This document shows positions 21,453-29,684 of a stretch of 30,960 nucleotides of DNA, one piece after another. The translations under genes were made by a program, and so were the position numbers. Location of the stretch: contig DATFMP010000100.1 in the NCBI GenBank assembly GCA_035266845.1, positions 1-30,960 of the forward strand, written 5' to 3'. Numbering within the stretch: the first letter of the stretch is position 1; every line of letters begins with the position of its first letter. The notes beneath the pieces are model-generated. The model was not told the origin of the DNA. It worked only from the letters and a program-made list of their open reading frames with translations, and searched no databases. Origin of the DNA: DATFMP01 sp035266845. Its GTDB lineage: Bacteria > SAR324 > JACQKK01.

Positions 21453-22562
21453 CTACTCCCCGAACAGGCACACGGCGAGGTTGTGCAGGCGGGGGCGGAA
21501 GCGGATCATGTCCGCCTGGTTGCGGTCGCGGGAGATGTGGACGCGATTGGAGAGCAGGATCACGGTGAGGCCGCTGTCCGGCTCCATCCACAGCGAGCAG
21601 CCGGTGAAGCCCGTGTGGCCGACGGCGCCCTTGTGCATCAGCGCGCCGCAGGAGGTGTAGCCATAGGTATCGCCCTTGATGTCCCACCCCAGTCCGCGCG
21701 GGGCCAAGCGGGGCGGATTGTGGTTGGCGGTCATCAGGCCCACGGTGCGTCGGGCCAGCAGGCGTACGCCGTCCAGCTCGCCCTCGTGCAGGATCATGCG
21801 CGCGAAGCGGTGCAGGTCCGCCGCGGTGGAGAACAGCCCCGCGTGGCCCGCCTCGCCGCCGAAGGCATAGGCGTTCTCGTCGTGCACGATGCCGCGCAGC
21901 AGTTGCTGGCGGAAGGTGCAGTACTGCGTGGGGGCGATGGGCGGCTCCCAATCCTGCTCCAGTGGATTGTAGGCCGTGTGGCGGAGTTGCAGGGGGTGGG
22001 CGATGTGCTGGTGAAAGGTCTCGCCCAGGGTCTGCCCGCCGGCGCGGCGCACGATCTCGCCCAGCAGCAGGTAGCCCAGGTCGCTGTAGACCATCGCCGT
22101 GCCGGTGGGGTGCTTCAGGGGCACGTTGACCAGCCGCTGCAGCGCGGCGGCGGGTGTGTCCGCCTCGCTGTACAGGTCGGCCCAGTCCGGCAGGCCCGCG
22201 GTGTGCGTGAGCAGGTGCCGCAGGGTGATGCCGCGCTTCTCCGGGGCGTCGTACTCGGGAAAGTAGTCCGCGGCCTTGTCCTCCAGCCCCAGCATGCCCT
22301 TTTCCATCAGGATCAGCAGGGCCGTGGCGGTCGCCAGCGGCTTGGTCAGCGAGGCGATGTCGAAGACGGTGCCGGGCTGCATCGGTGCGGCCTCGGGCCC
22401 CACCTCCAGGGTGCCCCAGGCCTCGTGCAGCAGCACTTCCTCGCCCCGGGCCACCAGCAGCTCCATGCCGGGGAAGAGGCGGCGGCGGATGGCGGCCTCG
22501 ATGAGGTCGGCCAGCTCCTGGCGCCGGTTGCGGGTGAAGTTGATGCGCGCGATGCCGTCCAT
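21453..22562 (-). CDS. Serine hydrolase of the class C beta-lactamase family
   Basis: A 369-residue member of the beta-lactamase/DD-peptidase/esterase family (PF00144 type). The nucleophile motif SLTK gives S71 and K74 ('FDIASLTKPLATA'). The second motif is YSD at 159-161 (Y159 general base; the third position is often Asn in true beta-lactamases). A HTG motif ('VGHTGFTGCSLW') takes the place of KTG. There is no signal peptide from ATG 22562, so it is probably cytoplasmic and acts as an esterase or peptidase rather than a resistance enzyme. GAGGTGG precedes the start. It is divergent from ptsP. Confidence 0.9.
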   Translation of the reverse strand: MDGIARINFTRNRRQELADLIEAAIRRRLFPGMELLVARGEEVLLHEAWGTLEVGPEAAPMQPGTVFDIASLTKPLATATALLILMEKGMLGLEDKAADYFPEYDAPEKRGITLRHLLTHTAGLPDWADLYSEADTPAAALQRLVNVPLKHPTGTAMVYSDLGYLLLGEIVRRAGGQTLGETFHQHIAHPLQLRHTAYNPLEQDWEPPIAPTQYCTFRQQLLRGIVHDENAYAFGGEAGHAGLFSTAADLHRFARMILHEGELDGVRLLARRTVGLMTANHNPPRLAPRGLGWDIKGDTYGYTSCGALMHKGAVGHTGFTGCSLWMEPDSGLTVILLSNRVHISRDRNQADMIRFRPRLHNLAVCLFGE

Positions 22563-22942
22563 GCCACCTCGTCGCTTCGTGCGTGCCGGGCGCGTCCCGT
22601 GCGCCCCAGGCGCGGCTGCCGCTCCCCCGCCGCGCGGCGGGACACCCCCGCAGTGGCCCGCGGCCGGCGGACACAGGGGGGATGATTTATCGTCCCGATC
22701 ATGGCATTCTTGCCTGAGGACTTCCATAGCAAAAGCATTGCGCGTGGCGCAGGCAGCCCCGGTCGGTGTGCCCGCGCTGCTGATTGGGGTCCGCAGGCGG
22801 TGCCCGAGGCCGGCATTGCCGCCGGGCGCGGCCGCATCCATTCCCTGAGGGGCCCACGCACCCGTCTGCTCCTGCGGGCTCCCATCTCTGCCACGGCGGG
22901 GCCGTGGCGCACGAGTCGTCCCAGGGACGCGGAATCGCCATC
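22563..22942. promoter_or_regulatory. 380-bp divergent intergenic region (hydrolase / ptsP)
   Basis: I see no gene here that I would defend. The left third (22563-22680) is very GC-rich. The only AT-richer stretch, about 22683-22745, is the best place for the divergent promoters, but no pair of hexamers is convincing. A reading frame in phase with ptsP is open through much of it, without a start context or conserved sequence. Confidence 0.4.
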
Positions 22943-25252
22943 ATGTCCGAAAGTCGAGCCGATCTGGAGGGATTGCAGCGGCTGGCCTCGCGCCAGACGG
23001 CGATCCTGAAGACGCTGATCGACATCAGCCGGATCATCACGACGTCCCACGACCTGACGGAGACCCTCGAGCACACCGTGGAGTTGGTGGCCGAGAGCCT
23101 GGGGGTGGACGTCTGCTCGATCTACATTCACAACACCGAGACGGATCAGCTTGAGCTGCGCGCCACCCACGGGCTGGCGCGGGAAGCGGTGGGCCGCGTG
23201 ACCATGCCCACCAACGAGGGCCTGATCGGCTACGTGTTCGACCAGAAGCGCCACGTGAACGTGCGCGACGTGGCACAGCACCCGCGCTACAAGTACTTCC
23301 CCGGCATCGACGAGGAGCGCCTGTCGTCCTTCCTGGGCGTACCGCTGATCGAGTTTCGCCAGACCTTGGGCGTGCTGGTGGTGCAGAACCAGGAGAACCG
23401 CCGCTTTACGCCCGAGGAAGAGAACCTGCTGATCACCATCGCCTCGCAGATCGCCGGCCTGATCTCCAAGGCGCTGCTGGTGGATCGGCTGCAGGAGCCC
23501 GCGGCCCATCCCGTGCCCAAGGAACGCCCCAGCGGCCCCTTCCAGCTCGAGGGCACGGGCATCGCCCCGGGGCTGGCCATGGCGCGCGCCGTGTTCCTGC
23601 GTCGCGGGGGCGTGGACGAGCCCGGCTTCGCCAGCAATGCCACGCCCGAGGAGGAGCGCGCCAAGCTCTCCAAGGCCATCGAGGAGTCCGAGCAGGAGAT
23701 CCTGGGGCTGATCCGCGAGGTGAGCACCCGCGTGAACGAGCAGGAGGCCTCGATCTTCCACTCGCACCTGCTGTTCCTGGAAGACCGCACCTTCATCCAC
23801 AAGATCCACGACCACATCGCCGCCGGCGCCAGCGCGGCGTGGGCCGTCTCGCACGTGGTGAAGGACTACCTGGAGGCCTTCAACTCCATTGGCGATCCCT
23901 ACCTGAAGGAGCGCGCCGCGGACCTGCAGGACGTGGGGCTGCGGCTGATGGCGCACCTGGGCGTGAACGGCGCGAGCCGTGGCCACCTCAAGCAGGCCGA
24001 GGGCATCCTGGTGGCGGAGATGCTGCTGCCCAGCGACACCGCGGAGCTCGATCCGCGGCGCATCAAGGGCATCGTCACCACCGTGGGCGGGCACGTCTCC
24101 CATGCGGCCATCCTGGCACGGAGCCTGCGCATCCCGGCCGTGAGCGGCATCGAGAACGTGTTCAACCTGCTGGAGGAGGACGAGGAGCTGGTGGTGGACG
24201 GACGCGCGGGCATCGTGTTCGTCAATCCGGCCGAGGGCCTGCTGCGCGAGGTGGAGCGCCACCAGCAGTCCCGCGCCGAGTACCTCACGCACCTGGCCGA
24301 CCTGCGCGATGTGGCCTGCACCACCAAGTGCGGCCAGCACCTCACCCTGCGCGCCAACGTGAGCCTGAACCACGACCTGGAGGACTGCTGCGAGTTCGGC
24401 GCGGAGGGCATCGGCCTGTACCGCACCGAGTACATCTACCTCATGCGCAGCACGCCCCCCACGGTGGAAGAGTTGGTAGAGCACTACCGGCTCGCGGTCG
24501 AGGCCTCCCCCGACCAGCCGGTGGTCTTCCGCACGCTGGACCTGGGCGGGGAGAAGCCGCCGCCCTACCTGCGCTTCCCGCGGGAGGACAATCCCTCGCT
24601 GGGCTCGCGTTCCATCCGCTACCAGCTCCAGCACCCGCAACTGCTGGAGGACCAGATGCTGGCGGCGCTGGAGGTGGCGCACCTGGGCGACGTGCGGCTG
24701 GCGTTCCCCATGATCAGCCAGTACACCGAGCTGCAGGACGTGAAGTACGTCTACCGCCAGGCGCGGGCCACCTTCGAGCGCAAGCACCAGCGCGAGGCGC
24801 CCGAGGTGCAGCTCGGCATGGTGTTCGAGGTGCCCTCCGCCGTGCTGATGTGCGAGCTGTTCTTCGAGGAGATCGACTTCGTCTCCATCGGCAGCAACGA
24901 CCTGACCCAGTATGTGCTGGCGGTGGACCGCACCAATGCCCACGTGAGCCACCTCTTCGATCCGCTGGAGCCCGCCGTGCTGCTGATGGTGGAGCGGCTC
25001 ACCAAGGCGGCGCGCAAGGCGGGCAAGCCGGTGATCCTCACGGGCGAGCTGGCCTCCGATCCGGAGGGCTGCCTGGTGCTGGTGGGCCTGGGCGTGCGCG
25101 AGCTGAGCATGAACGCGCCGCTGATCCCGATCATGAAGGATCGCTTCGCCCAGTACACCATCGAGGAGATGGAGCAACTGGCCGAGGTCGCGCTCACGTC
25201 CACCTCCGCGGCCAACGTGCGTCGCAACATCCAGCTCTTCCGCCACGGCTGA
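22943..25252 (+). CDS. ptsP: PtsP: GAF-domain enzyme I of the nitrogen phosphotransferase system
   Basis: It takes phosphate from phosphoenolpyruvate on a histidine and passes it to NPr (PtsO) in the regulatory PTS-Ntr, in the cytoplasm. The 769 residues comprise a GAF domain (about 16-175), the enzyme I N-terminal part with the active His387 in TVGGHVSHAAILAR, and the PEP-binding barrel ('GAEGIGLYRTEYIYL', 'RTLDLGGEKPPPYLR', 'SIGSNDLTQYVLAVDR'). One deviation: where enzymes I have the catalytic Cys of the CGE(L/M)A motif, this protein has LTGELASDP (codon ACG at 25040-25042). ATG 22943 starts the conserved SESRADLEGLQRL block. Only 25 bp separate it from holA, so the two are probably co-transcribed. 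Confidence 0.93.
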   Translation: MSESRADLEGLQRLASRQTAILKTLIDISRIITTSHDLTETLEHTVELVAESLGVDVCSIYIHNTETDQLELRATHGLAREAVGRVTMPTNEGLIGYVFDQKRHVNVRDVAQHPRYKYFPGIDEERLSSFLGVPLIEFRQTLGVLVVQNQENRRFTPEEENLLITIASQIAGLISKALLVDRLQEPAAHPVPKERPSGPFQLEGTGIAPGLAMARAVFLRRGGVDEPGFASNATPEEERAKLSKAIEESEQEILGLIREVSTRVNEQEASIFHSHLLFLEDRTFIHKIHDHIAAGASAAWAVSHVVKDYLEAFNSIGDPYLKERAADLQDVGLRLMAHLGVNGASRGHLKQAEGILVAEMLLPSDTAELDPRRIKGIVTTVGGHVSHAAILARSLRIPAVSGIENVFNLLEEDEELVVDGRAGIVFVNPAEGLLREVERHQQSRAEYLTHLADLRDVACTTKCGQHLTLRANVSLNHDLEDCCEFGAEGIGLYRTEYIYLMRSTPPTVEELVEHYRLAVEASPDQPVVFRTLDLGGEKPPPYLRFPREDNPSLGSRSIRYQLQHPQLLEDQMLAALEVAHLGDVRLAFPMISQYTELQDVKYVYRQARATFERKHQREAPEVQLGMVFEVPSAVLMCELFFEEIDFVSIGSNDLTQYVLAVDRTNAHVSHLFDPLEPAVLLMVERLTKAARKAGKPVILTGELASDPEGCLVLVGLGVRELSMNAPLIPIMKDRFAQYTIEEMEQLAEVALTSTSAANVRRNIQLFRHG

Positions 25253-25277
25253 GCGGCCGCGCCGCGACCCCGCACCC

Positions 25278-26702
25278 ATGGCCGGCTCCGCTCCGCCCTC
25301 CTGCGCCCTGTTTTATGGCAACCAGGCCTACGCGGTCGATCAGGCCGCGCGGCGCCTGACGGACCGCGTGCTGGGCGAGGGCCCGCGCGACTTCTCCTTT
25401 CAGCGCTTCGATGCCGCCGAGCTGCTGAAGTCCGGCTCCGCCGATGCCGCCGCGGAGGCGCTGGGCGCCGTGCAGCTCGCCTGCGAGACCGCCCCGTTCC
25501 TCTGCGAGCGCTGGGTGGTGCGCGTGGATCACGTGGAGGCGGTGCGCGTCTCGGATCGCGCGGCGCAGAACCTGCTGCGGGCGCTGGAGGCACTGCAGCT
25601 CTTCCGCTGCCGCATCGCGGGACAGGAGGCCTGGGCGCTGGAGGAGGACCTCACCGGCGACGACGAGCGGGTGGGCGGCGCGCAGCCCCAGCCCTGGGTG
25701 GACGAGGTGGAGTCGCGCAGCGACGGGCCGCCGCTGCTGCACCTGCGCCCCAGCGCCGCCGACGCGCGCTGCCTGCACTCCCACGGCGGCGAGCGGCGCC
25801 TGGTGGACGTCAAGGCGTTCCTGCGCGAGAAGCTCAAGGGTAAGTTCGCCTTCGCCGATGAGGCTGAGGGCGAGGGCGCCCCGGCCGGCGGCGGCAGTGC
25901 ATCGGCCGCCACGCGCCTGCACCAGGTGCTGGAGCGCGTGTTGGCGCACCCGCCCGAGGGTCTGTGCCTGCTGCTCACCGCCCAGGCCACGCGCGACAGC
26001 GACCTTTCGCGGCCACTGCTGGGCAAGCTCAAGGGGCAGGGGCCCATCGAGAAGTTCGTCACCTACGACGACTACAACCCGGTGGACTTCGTGATGCAGG
26101 GCGCCCGGGAGCGCAACGTGCGGCTCTCCCGGCCTCAGGCCGAACTGGTGATCCAGCTTGCGGGCAACAACCTGGGCCGCCTGGCGGGCGAGCTGGACAA
26201 GCTGGCGCTGCTCTTCGGCGGTGCCACCCCACCCGGTGACGACGCCCTGGTGCGCGCCGTCAGCGGCGGGCAGAACGCGTCGTTGTTCCTTATCACGGAC
26301 AAGCTGGGCGGCAAGGACCTCCCCGGTGCCCTGGGCGTGCTGGAGCACTTCCTGGCCGAGACGCCCAACGAGCACCCCGTGCTGATCGGCATCCTGGCCC
26401 GCCACACGCGCCAACTGCTGCGCGTGCACAGCCTGATGCGCCTGCGGGTACCGGAGGCGGACTGGCCCTCGCAGCTCAAGCTGCACCCCTTCCTGGCCAA
26501 GAAGGTCGTGGCCCAGGCGCGGCGCTTCACCCAGCCAGAGCTGGAGGCCATGCTGCGAGCCCTGGCCGCGCTGGACGTGGCCGTCAAGCGCCACGGGCAC
26601 CTCACCGGGCCACTCTTCCGCGAGTTCGTGCAGGCCGTCTGCCGCGGCGGCTTCGCCCAGCCCCTGGGCCACCTGGGCACGGGCCTCGCCGCCCTGCGCT
26701 GA
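25278..26702 (+). CDS. holA: DNA polymerase III delta subunit, with a long insert
   Basis: Delta is the clamp-loader subunit that opens the beta ring. The 474 residues are much longer than the usual 340 or so. The N-terminal domain ('LFYGNQAYAVDQAARRL' replacing the usual LLxGxExxLxxE) and the C-terminal two-thirds ('KFVTYDDYNPVDFV', 'LAGNNLGRLAGELDKLALLF', 'HPVLIGILARHTRQLLRVH') fit HolA. Between about residues 105 and 212 lies an extra stretch rich in Gly, Ala, Glu and Asp ending in 'GAPAGGGSASAATRLH', where ordinary delta has only a short loop. No frameshift is seen, so the insert is probably a real flexible extension. The usual E. coli neighbours leuS and lptE are absent from the window. 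Confidence 0.85.
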   Translation: MAGSAPPSCALFYGNQAYAVDQAARRLTDRVLGEGPRDFSFQRFDAAELLKSGSADAAAEALGAVQLACETAPFLCERWVVRVDHVEAVRVSDRAAQNLLRALEALQLFRCRIAGQEAWALEEDLTGDDERVGGAQPQPWVDEVESRSDGPPLLHLRPSAADARCLHSHGGERRLVDVKAFLREKLKGKFAFADEAEGEGAPAGGGSASAATRLHQVLERVLAHPPEGLCLLLTAQATRDSDLSRPLLGKLKGQGPIEKFVTYDDYNPVDFVMQGARERNVRLSRPQAELVIQLAGNNLGRLAGELDKLALLFGGATPPGDDALVRAVSGGQNASLFLITDKLGGKDLPGALGVLEHFLAETPNEHPVLIGILARHTRQLLRVHSLMRLRVPEADWPSQLKLHPFLAKKVVAQARRFTQPELEAMLRALAALDVAVKRHGHLTGPLFREFVQAVCRGGFAQPLGHLGTGLAALR

Positions 26703-26758
26703 CTCACACGTCCGCCTGACAGCCACCAACGCAGAGAACACGTCGGCATAGGGATTCG

Positions 26759-26788
26759 AGGGGCTCGACTCCCTTGCCACCTTTTTTT
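26759..26788 (+). terminator. Candidate Rho-independent terminator after holA
   Basis: A short hairpin, AGGGG-CTCGA-CTCCCT (26759-26774, with a G-T wobble), is followed seven bases later by seven T residues (26782-26788). The stem is short, so strength is uncertain. The twin-hairpin repeat copy C follows immediately. Confidence 0.45.
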
Positions 26789-26800
26789 CTGTTCAGCGAG

Positions 26801-26848
26801 TGCAGGGGCTGCTGGCCCCTGCTGGGGGAGTGGGGGCAAAGCCCCCAC
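26801..26848 (+). repeat. Dispersed twin-hairpin element, copy C
   Basis: Two perfect hairpins: 26802-26822 (GCAGGGGC, loop TGCTG, GCCCCTGC) and 26830-26848 (GTGGGGGC, loop AAA, GCCCCCAC). The order, spacing and loop pattern match copies A and B, while stem bases differ. It lies between convergent genes (holA and the PrpB-type gene), like copy B. Confidence 0.8.
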
Positions 26849-26875
26849 AAGAACCGTGGCTGGTCTGGCCGGCAG

Positions 26876-27739
26876 CTAGTCCGCCGCGTCGGGCGGGGTG
26901 GGGACGGCGTGGTCGTAAGCGATCAAGTCGTAGAGCTGCTGGCGGGTCCACATGCGGGAGAGCAGGGCGCGCTGCTGGCCGTTGGCCTGGAGGTGATCCA
27001 GCGCCTCGTCCGCCACGGCCAGCATGGTGCGCATCAGCAGGCCGGGGTAGATGATCGCCGTGTAGCCGTAGGCCGCGAGCTGGTCGCGCTCCAACAGGGG
27101 GGTCTTGCCGAACTCGGTCATGTTGGCCATCAGCGGACCCGGGCAGGCCTCGGCGAAGGCCTGGAACTCCTCGGCGGCGGGCAGCGCCTCGATGAAGATC
27201 ATGTCCGCGCCCGCTTCGCGATAGGCCCGCGCGCGGGCCAGCGCGTCATCCCAGCCGGTCACGCCGCGGGCATCCGTGCGCGCGATGAGCACCAGCGCCG
27301 GATCGCGCCGGGCCGCCACCGCCGAGCGCAGCTTGGCGCACATGGTCTCCGTCGGCACGAGCTGCTTGCCGTCCAGGTGCCCGCACAGCTTGGCCTCCAC
27401 CTGGTCCTCGATCTGGATCGCGGCCACGCCGGCCCCCTCCAGAGCTTGCACGCAGGCCGACACGTCCGTGCCCTCCGCGCCCTGGCCGAAGCCCGTGTCC
27501 GCGTCCACGATCATGGGCAGGCCGCTGGCCGCGCCGATCTCCCGCGCGAAGTCCGCCACCTGCTCCAGCGTGAGCGTCCCGTCGTCCGCCATGCCGTGCA
27601 CGAACTGGCTCAGCACCGCGCCGGAAAGATACAGCCCGTCGTAGCCGTGGCGCTCGATGAGCCTGGCGCAGAGCGCCGAGGGCACGCCCACGAACTGCAG
27701 GCCGCGGGCGGTGTGAAGCTGGGAGTGCAGGGTATTCAT
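26876..27739 (-). CDS. PrpB-type isocitrate lyase/PEP mutase family enzyme
   Basis: Best read as 2-methylisocitrate lyase, which splits 2-methylisocitrate to succinate and pyruvate. The 287 residues contain the lyase motif in 'EDQVEAKLCGHLDGKQLVP'. The KxCGH signature with the catalytic Cys separates methylisocitrate and isocitrate lyases from PEP mutases and oxaloacetate decarboxylases. 'VDADTGFGQG' supplies the metal-binding Asp residues, and 'VLIARTDA' and 'IFIEALP' complete the barrel. ATG 27739 fits the conserved N-terminus (LQFVGVPSALCARLIERHGY); the frame upstream has no support. No prpC or acnD is adjacent, so related lyase activities remain possible. It is separated by 88 bp from a methyltransferase gene on the same strand. 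Confidence 0.8.
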   Translation of the reverse strand: MNTLHSQLHTARGLQFVGVPSALCARLIERHGYDGLYLSGAVLSQFVHGMADDGTLTLEQVADFAREIGAASGLPMIVDADTGFGQGAEGTDVSACVQALEGAGVAAIQIEDQVEAKLCGHLDGKQLVPTETMCAKLRSAVAARRDPALVLIARTDARGVTGWDDALARARAYREAGADMIFIEALPAAEEFQAFAEACPGPLMANMTEFGKTPLLERDQLAAYGYTAIIYPGLLMRTMLAVADEALDHLQANGQQRALLSRMWTRQQLYDLIAYDHAVPTPPDAAD

Positions 27740-27827
27740 GGCAGTCGCGGAGGATGAGGGGGAGAAGTCCGGCACCCAGCCTAGCGGGCCGGCGCCCGCC
27801 GGGCAACTGCCCGCAGCGGCCGAGGCT

Positions 27828-28601
27828 TTAGGCTAGCTCGCCCCAATACACCTTGGTCACGTAGGTGAAGGCCACCAGGCCGTCCTGCTGGTAGCGGTCG
27901 AACAGCGCATCCAGGTCGGCCACCATCGCCGCATGGCCCGGCTCACCCGGCTGGGGCGCGTAAGACGACGACTGCAGGCGGCCGCTCAGCCCGTCGCGGT
28001 CGAAGGTTTGGGCATTGGGGAAGGACTCCAGTCGGAAGCGCTCGTGCCCGAAGAAGCGCGCGTAGTCCACCTTGCCGATGTTGCGGTGCCCCACGTCCTC
28101 GTATTCGGGCACGTGGTGCCGCAGCAGTGCGTCGTAAGCGCGCATGAAGTCCGAGCCCTCCGCGTCGCGCTCGTTCCAGCAGATGGCAGCGCGCCCGCCG
28201 GGCTTCAGGATGCGCCGGAACTCCGCGGCGGCGGCGTCCTGGTCGAACCAGTGGAAGGCCTGCCCGGCCACGGCCCAGTCCACCGAGGCATCCGGCAGGC
28301 CGGTGGCCTCCGCCGTGCCGTCCACGCTATGGAAGGCGGGGTAGCCCGCCAGCAGGGTCTCGCCCGCCTCGCGCATGGCCTGGTTGGGCTCCACGCCGTA
28401 CACCGTGCAGCCGTGGCACAGGAAGACCTCGCTGAGAAAGCCCGTGCCCGAGCCGATGTCCGCCACCACGTGCTCCGGTGCCAGCCCGCCCTCGCGGGCC
28501 AGGTGCTCCACCAGCGCCCGCGGATAGCGGGGGCGGTAGCGCACGTAGAACTCCACGCGCGTGGTGAAGCGCTGGGTGGGATCGCGGGGTTTGGCGGTCA
28601 T
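27828..28601 (-). CDS. Class I SAM-dependent methyltransferase
   Basis: A 257-residue soluble protein with the Rossmann-type methyltransferase motifs. Motif I is VADIGSGTG (47-55), the acidic loop is 'VYGVEPNQAMREAGE', and then come 'DWAVAGQAFHWFDQDAAAAE' and the post-motif 'RILKPGGRAAICWNERD'. The HWF(D/x) stretch is seen in a family of small methyltransferases of unknown substrate, to which this one belongs (from memory). Nothing here identifies the substrate. ATG 28601 gives a normal N-terminus (DPTQRFTTRVEFYVRYRPRY). Confidence 0.85.
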   Translation of the reverse strand: MTAKPRDPTQRFTTRVEFYVRYRPRYPRALVEHLAREGGLAPEHVVADIGSGTGFLSEVFLCHGCTVYGVEPNQAMREAGETLLAGYPAFHSVDGTAEATGLPDASVDWAVAGQAFHWFDQDAAAAEFRRILKPGGRAAICWNERDAEGSDFMRAYDALLRHHVPEYEDVGHRNIGKVDYARFFGHERFRLESFPNAQTFDRDGLSGRLQSSSYAPQPGEPGHAAMVADLDALFDRYQQDGLVAFTYVTKVYWGELA

Positions 28602-28657
28602 GGCGGCTCGTGCAGTGGGTGAGCGGTGGCCCGCTCGCAGGAATGAACGGTCGGGCC

Positions 28658-29482
28658 CTAATGATTGTGGGGGTGGCCTGTTCCAATCGGGTCTTCGCCA
28701 AAGTAGCGGAGGATGCCCTGCTCGAACGAGCCGAACTCTTCAAAAACCTGTACCTGTCCGAGAGATTCCAGAGATTTTATCGCGTGGGTCTTTGAAAGCG
28801 CCCCGCCCACCAAAATGCGTGGCGGCTGGGGCAATGCCTGAAGCGTGGCGATCGCTTCTTCCAGCGCAGGCAATTGCGAATCTATCGCGATGGACAGCCC
28901 CACCAGGTTGCAGCGTCGATCCGCCGCCGCATCCGCGATTTCCTGGGCGGGTAGCCCCGGAAGGATCAGATCACTTTCAATGGCGTGCTCGGCCAGCCAC
29001 AGCCCGATCATGCGCAGCCCGAGCGTGTGGTAGTTGCCGCCCACCGGCACCAGCAGCATGCGGAGGTCGGACGGTCGCGGCTGCCGCACCTGTTGCAGGC
29101 TATCTTGCCACACGGCCGCCGCCGTCGCCTCGAAGAAAGCGGTGAAGCGGTGCTCCATGGCCACGGAAACGCTTCCGTGCTGCCAGTCGACGCCCAGTTG
29201 CCACAGGAGCGGGGCCACCAGCCCGAGCAACATGTGGGAGTCTTGCACGTCCAGGGCTGCCGCCTGCTTCAGCAGGTTGGGAATCTGCGACACATCCGCG
29301 TTGTGTCCCGCTTCTTGAAGCGCATGTTGGAATTTGGTCAGTTGCTGCAGGCGTTCGTCGGGAATCCGGTCCTCAATGACTTCCTGCACGCAGCGGACAC
29401 AAATCGAGTGGGTAATCGCCAAGTTGTCGTACGGCGGCTTCTCGCCAAGGAAGCTGCAGCAGTAGGCGCACCACACAATCAC
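28658..29482 (-). CDS. B12-binding sensor with CarH-type motif and N-terminal four-Cys motif
   Basis: From GTG 29482 (GGAGGTG ends six bases before it) the protein has 274 residues. Residues 5-31 hold C-x2-C-C and C-x2-C (WCAYCCSF ... HSICVRCV), a probable zinc ribbon. A helical cap (about 50-130) contains 'GVDWQHGSVSVAMEH', an exact W-x9-E-H (W100, E110, H111), the signature of adenosyl-B12 photoreceptors of the CarH type. The B12-binding fold follows (about 138-265). It carries N-x-H-x2-G (NYHTLG, H152 as likely lower ligand; CarH has E or D first) and 'LVGLSIAIDSQL' and 'RILVGGALS'. There is no MerR helix-turn-helix, so it may act through a partner. GC is lower than its neighbours. GTG 29491 and GTG 29476 are alternative starts. 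Confidence 0.8.
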   Translation of the reverse strand: MIVWCAYCCSFLGEKPPYDNLAITHSICVRCVQEVIEDRIPDERLQQLTKFQHALQEAGHNADVSQIPNLLKQAAALDVQDSHMLLGLVAPLLWQLGVDWQHGSVSVAMEHRFTAFFEATAAAVWQDSLQQVRQPRPSDLRMLLVPVGGNYHTLGLRMIGLWLAEHAIESDLILPGLPAQEIADAAADRRCNLVGLSIAIDSQLPALEEAIATLQALPQPPRILVGGALSKTHAIKSLESLGQVQVFEEFGSFEQGILRYFGEDPIGTGHPHNH

Positions 29483-29684
29483 GGCAGGCACCTCCGACGC
29501 CGGGCCCCACGCTCGATTCACACAGGGGCCGCGAGAGTTCGTCCTGGTGGCAATCCCTACCACCTTTGGAACGCCCAGCAGTGTCCCAGAGTGGCGCCGC
29601 AATTGGGCTGCGGTCAAGCGCAGGCCGAATTCCGCGCCCGTCAATGTGCGCCGGGTTGGGTGGCGCTGCCAGCCTGCTGCACGG

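Noticed and set aside
22346..25279. A frame of nearly 980 codons antisense to ptsP and running into the hydrolase gene
   Set aside because: Composition is typical of a shadow frame (Leu/His/Gln/Val repeats) and it overlaps two genes with clear motifs. There is no ribosome site or domain.
26700..26790. A tRNA-like 3' end (T-arm-like GGGGCTCGACTCCC followed by CCACC and a T-run)
   Set aside because: No matching acceptor, D-arm or anticodon arm can be folded upstream. A short terminator hairpin explains the sequence better.
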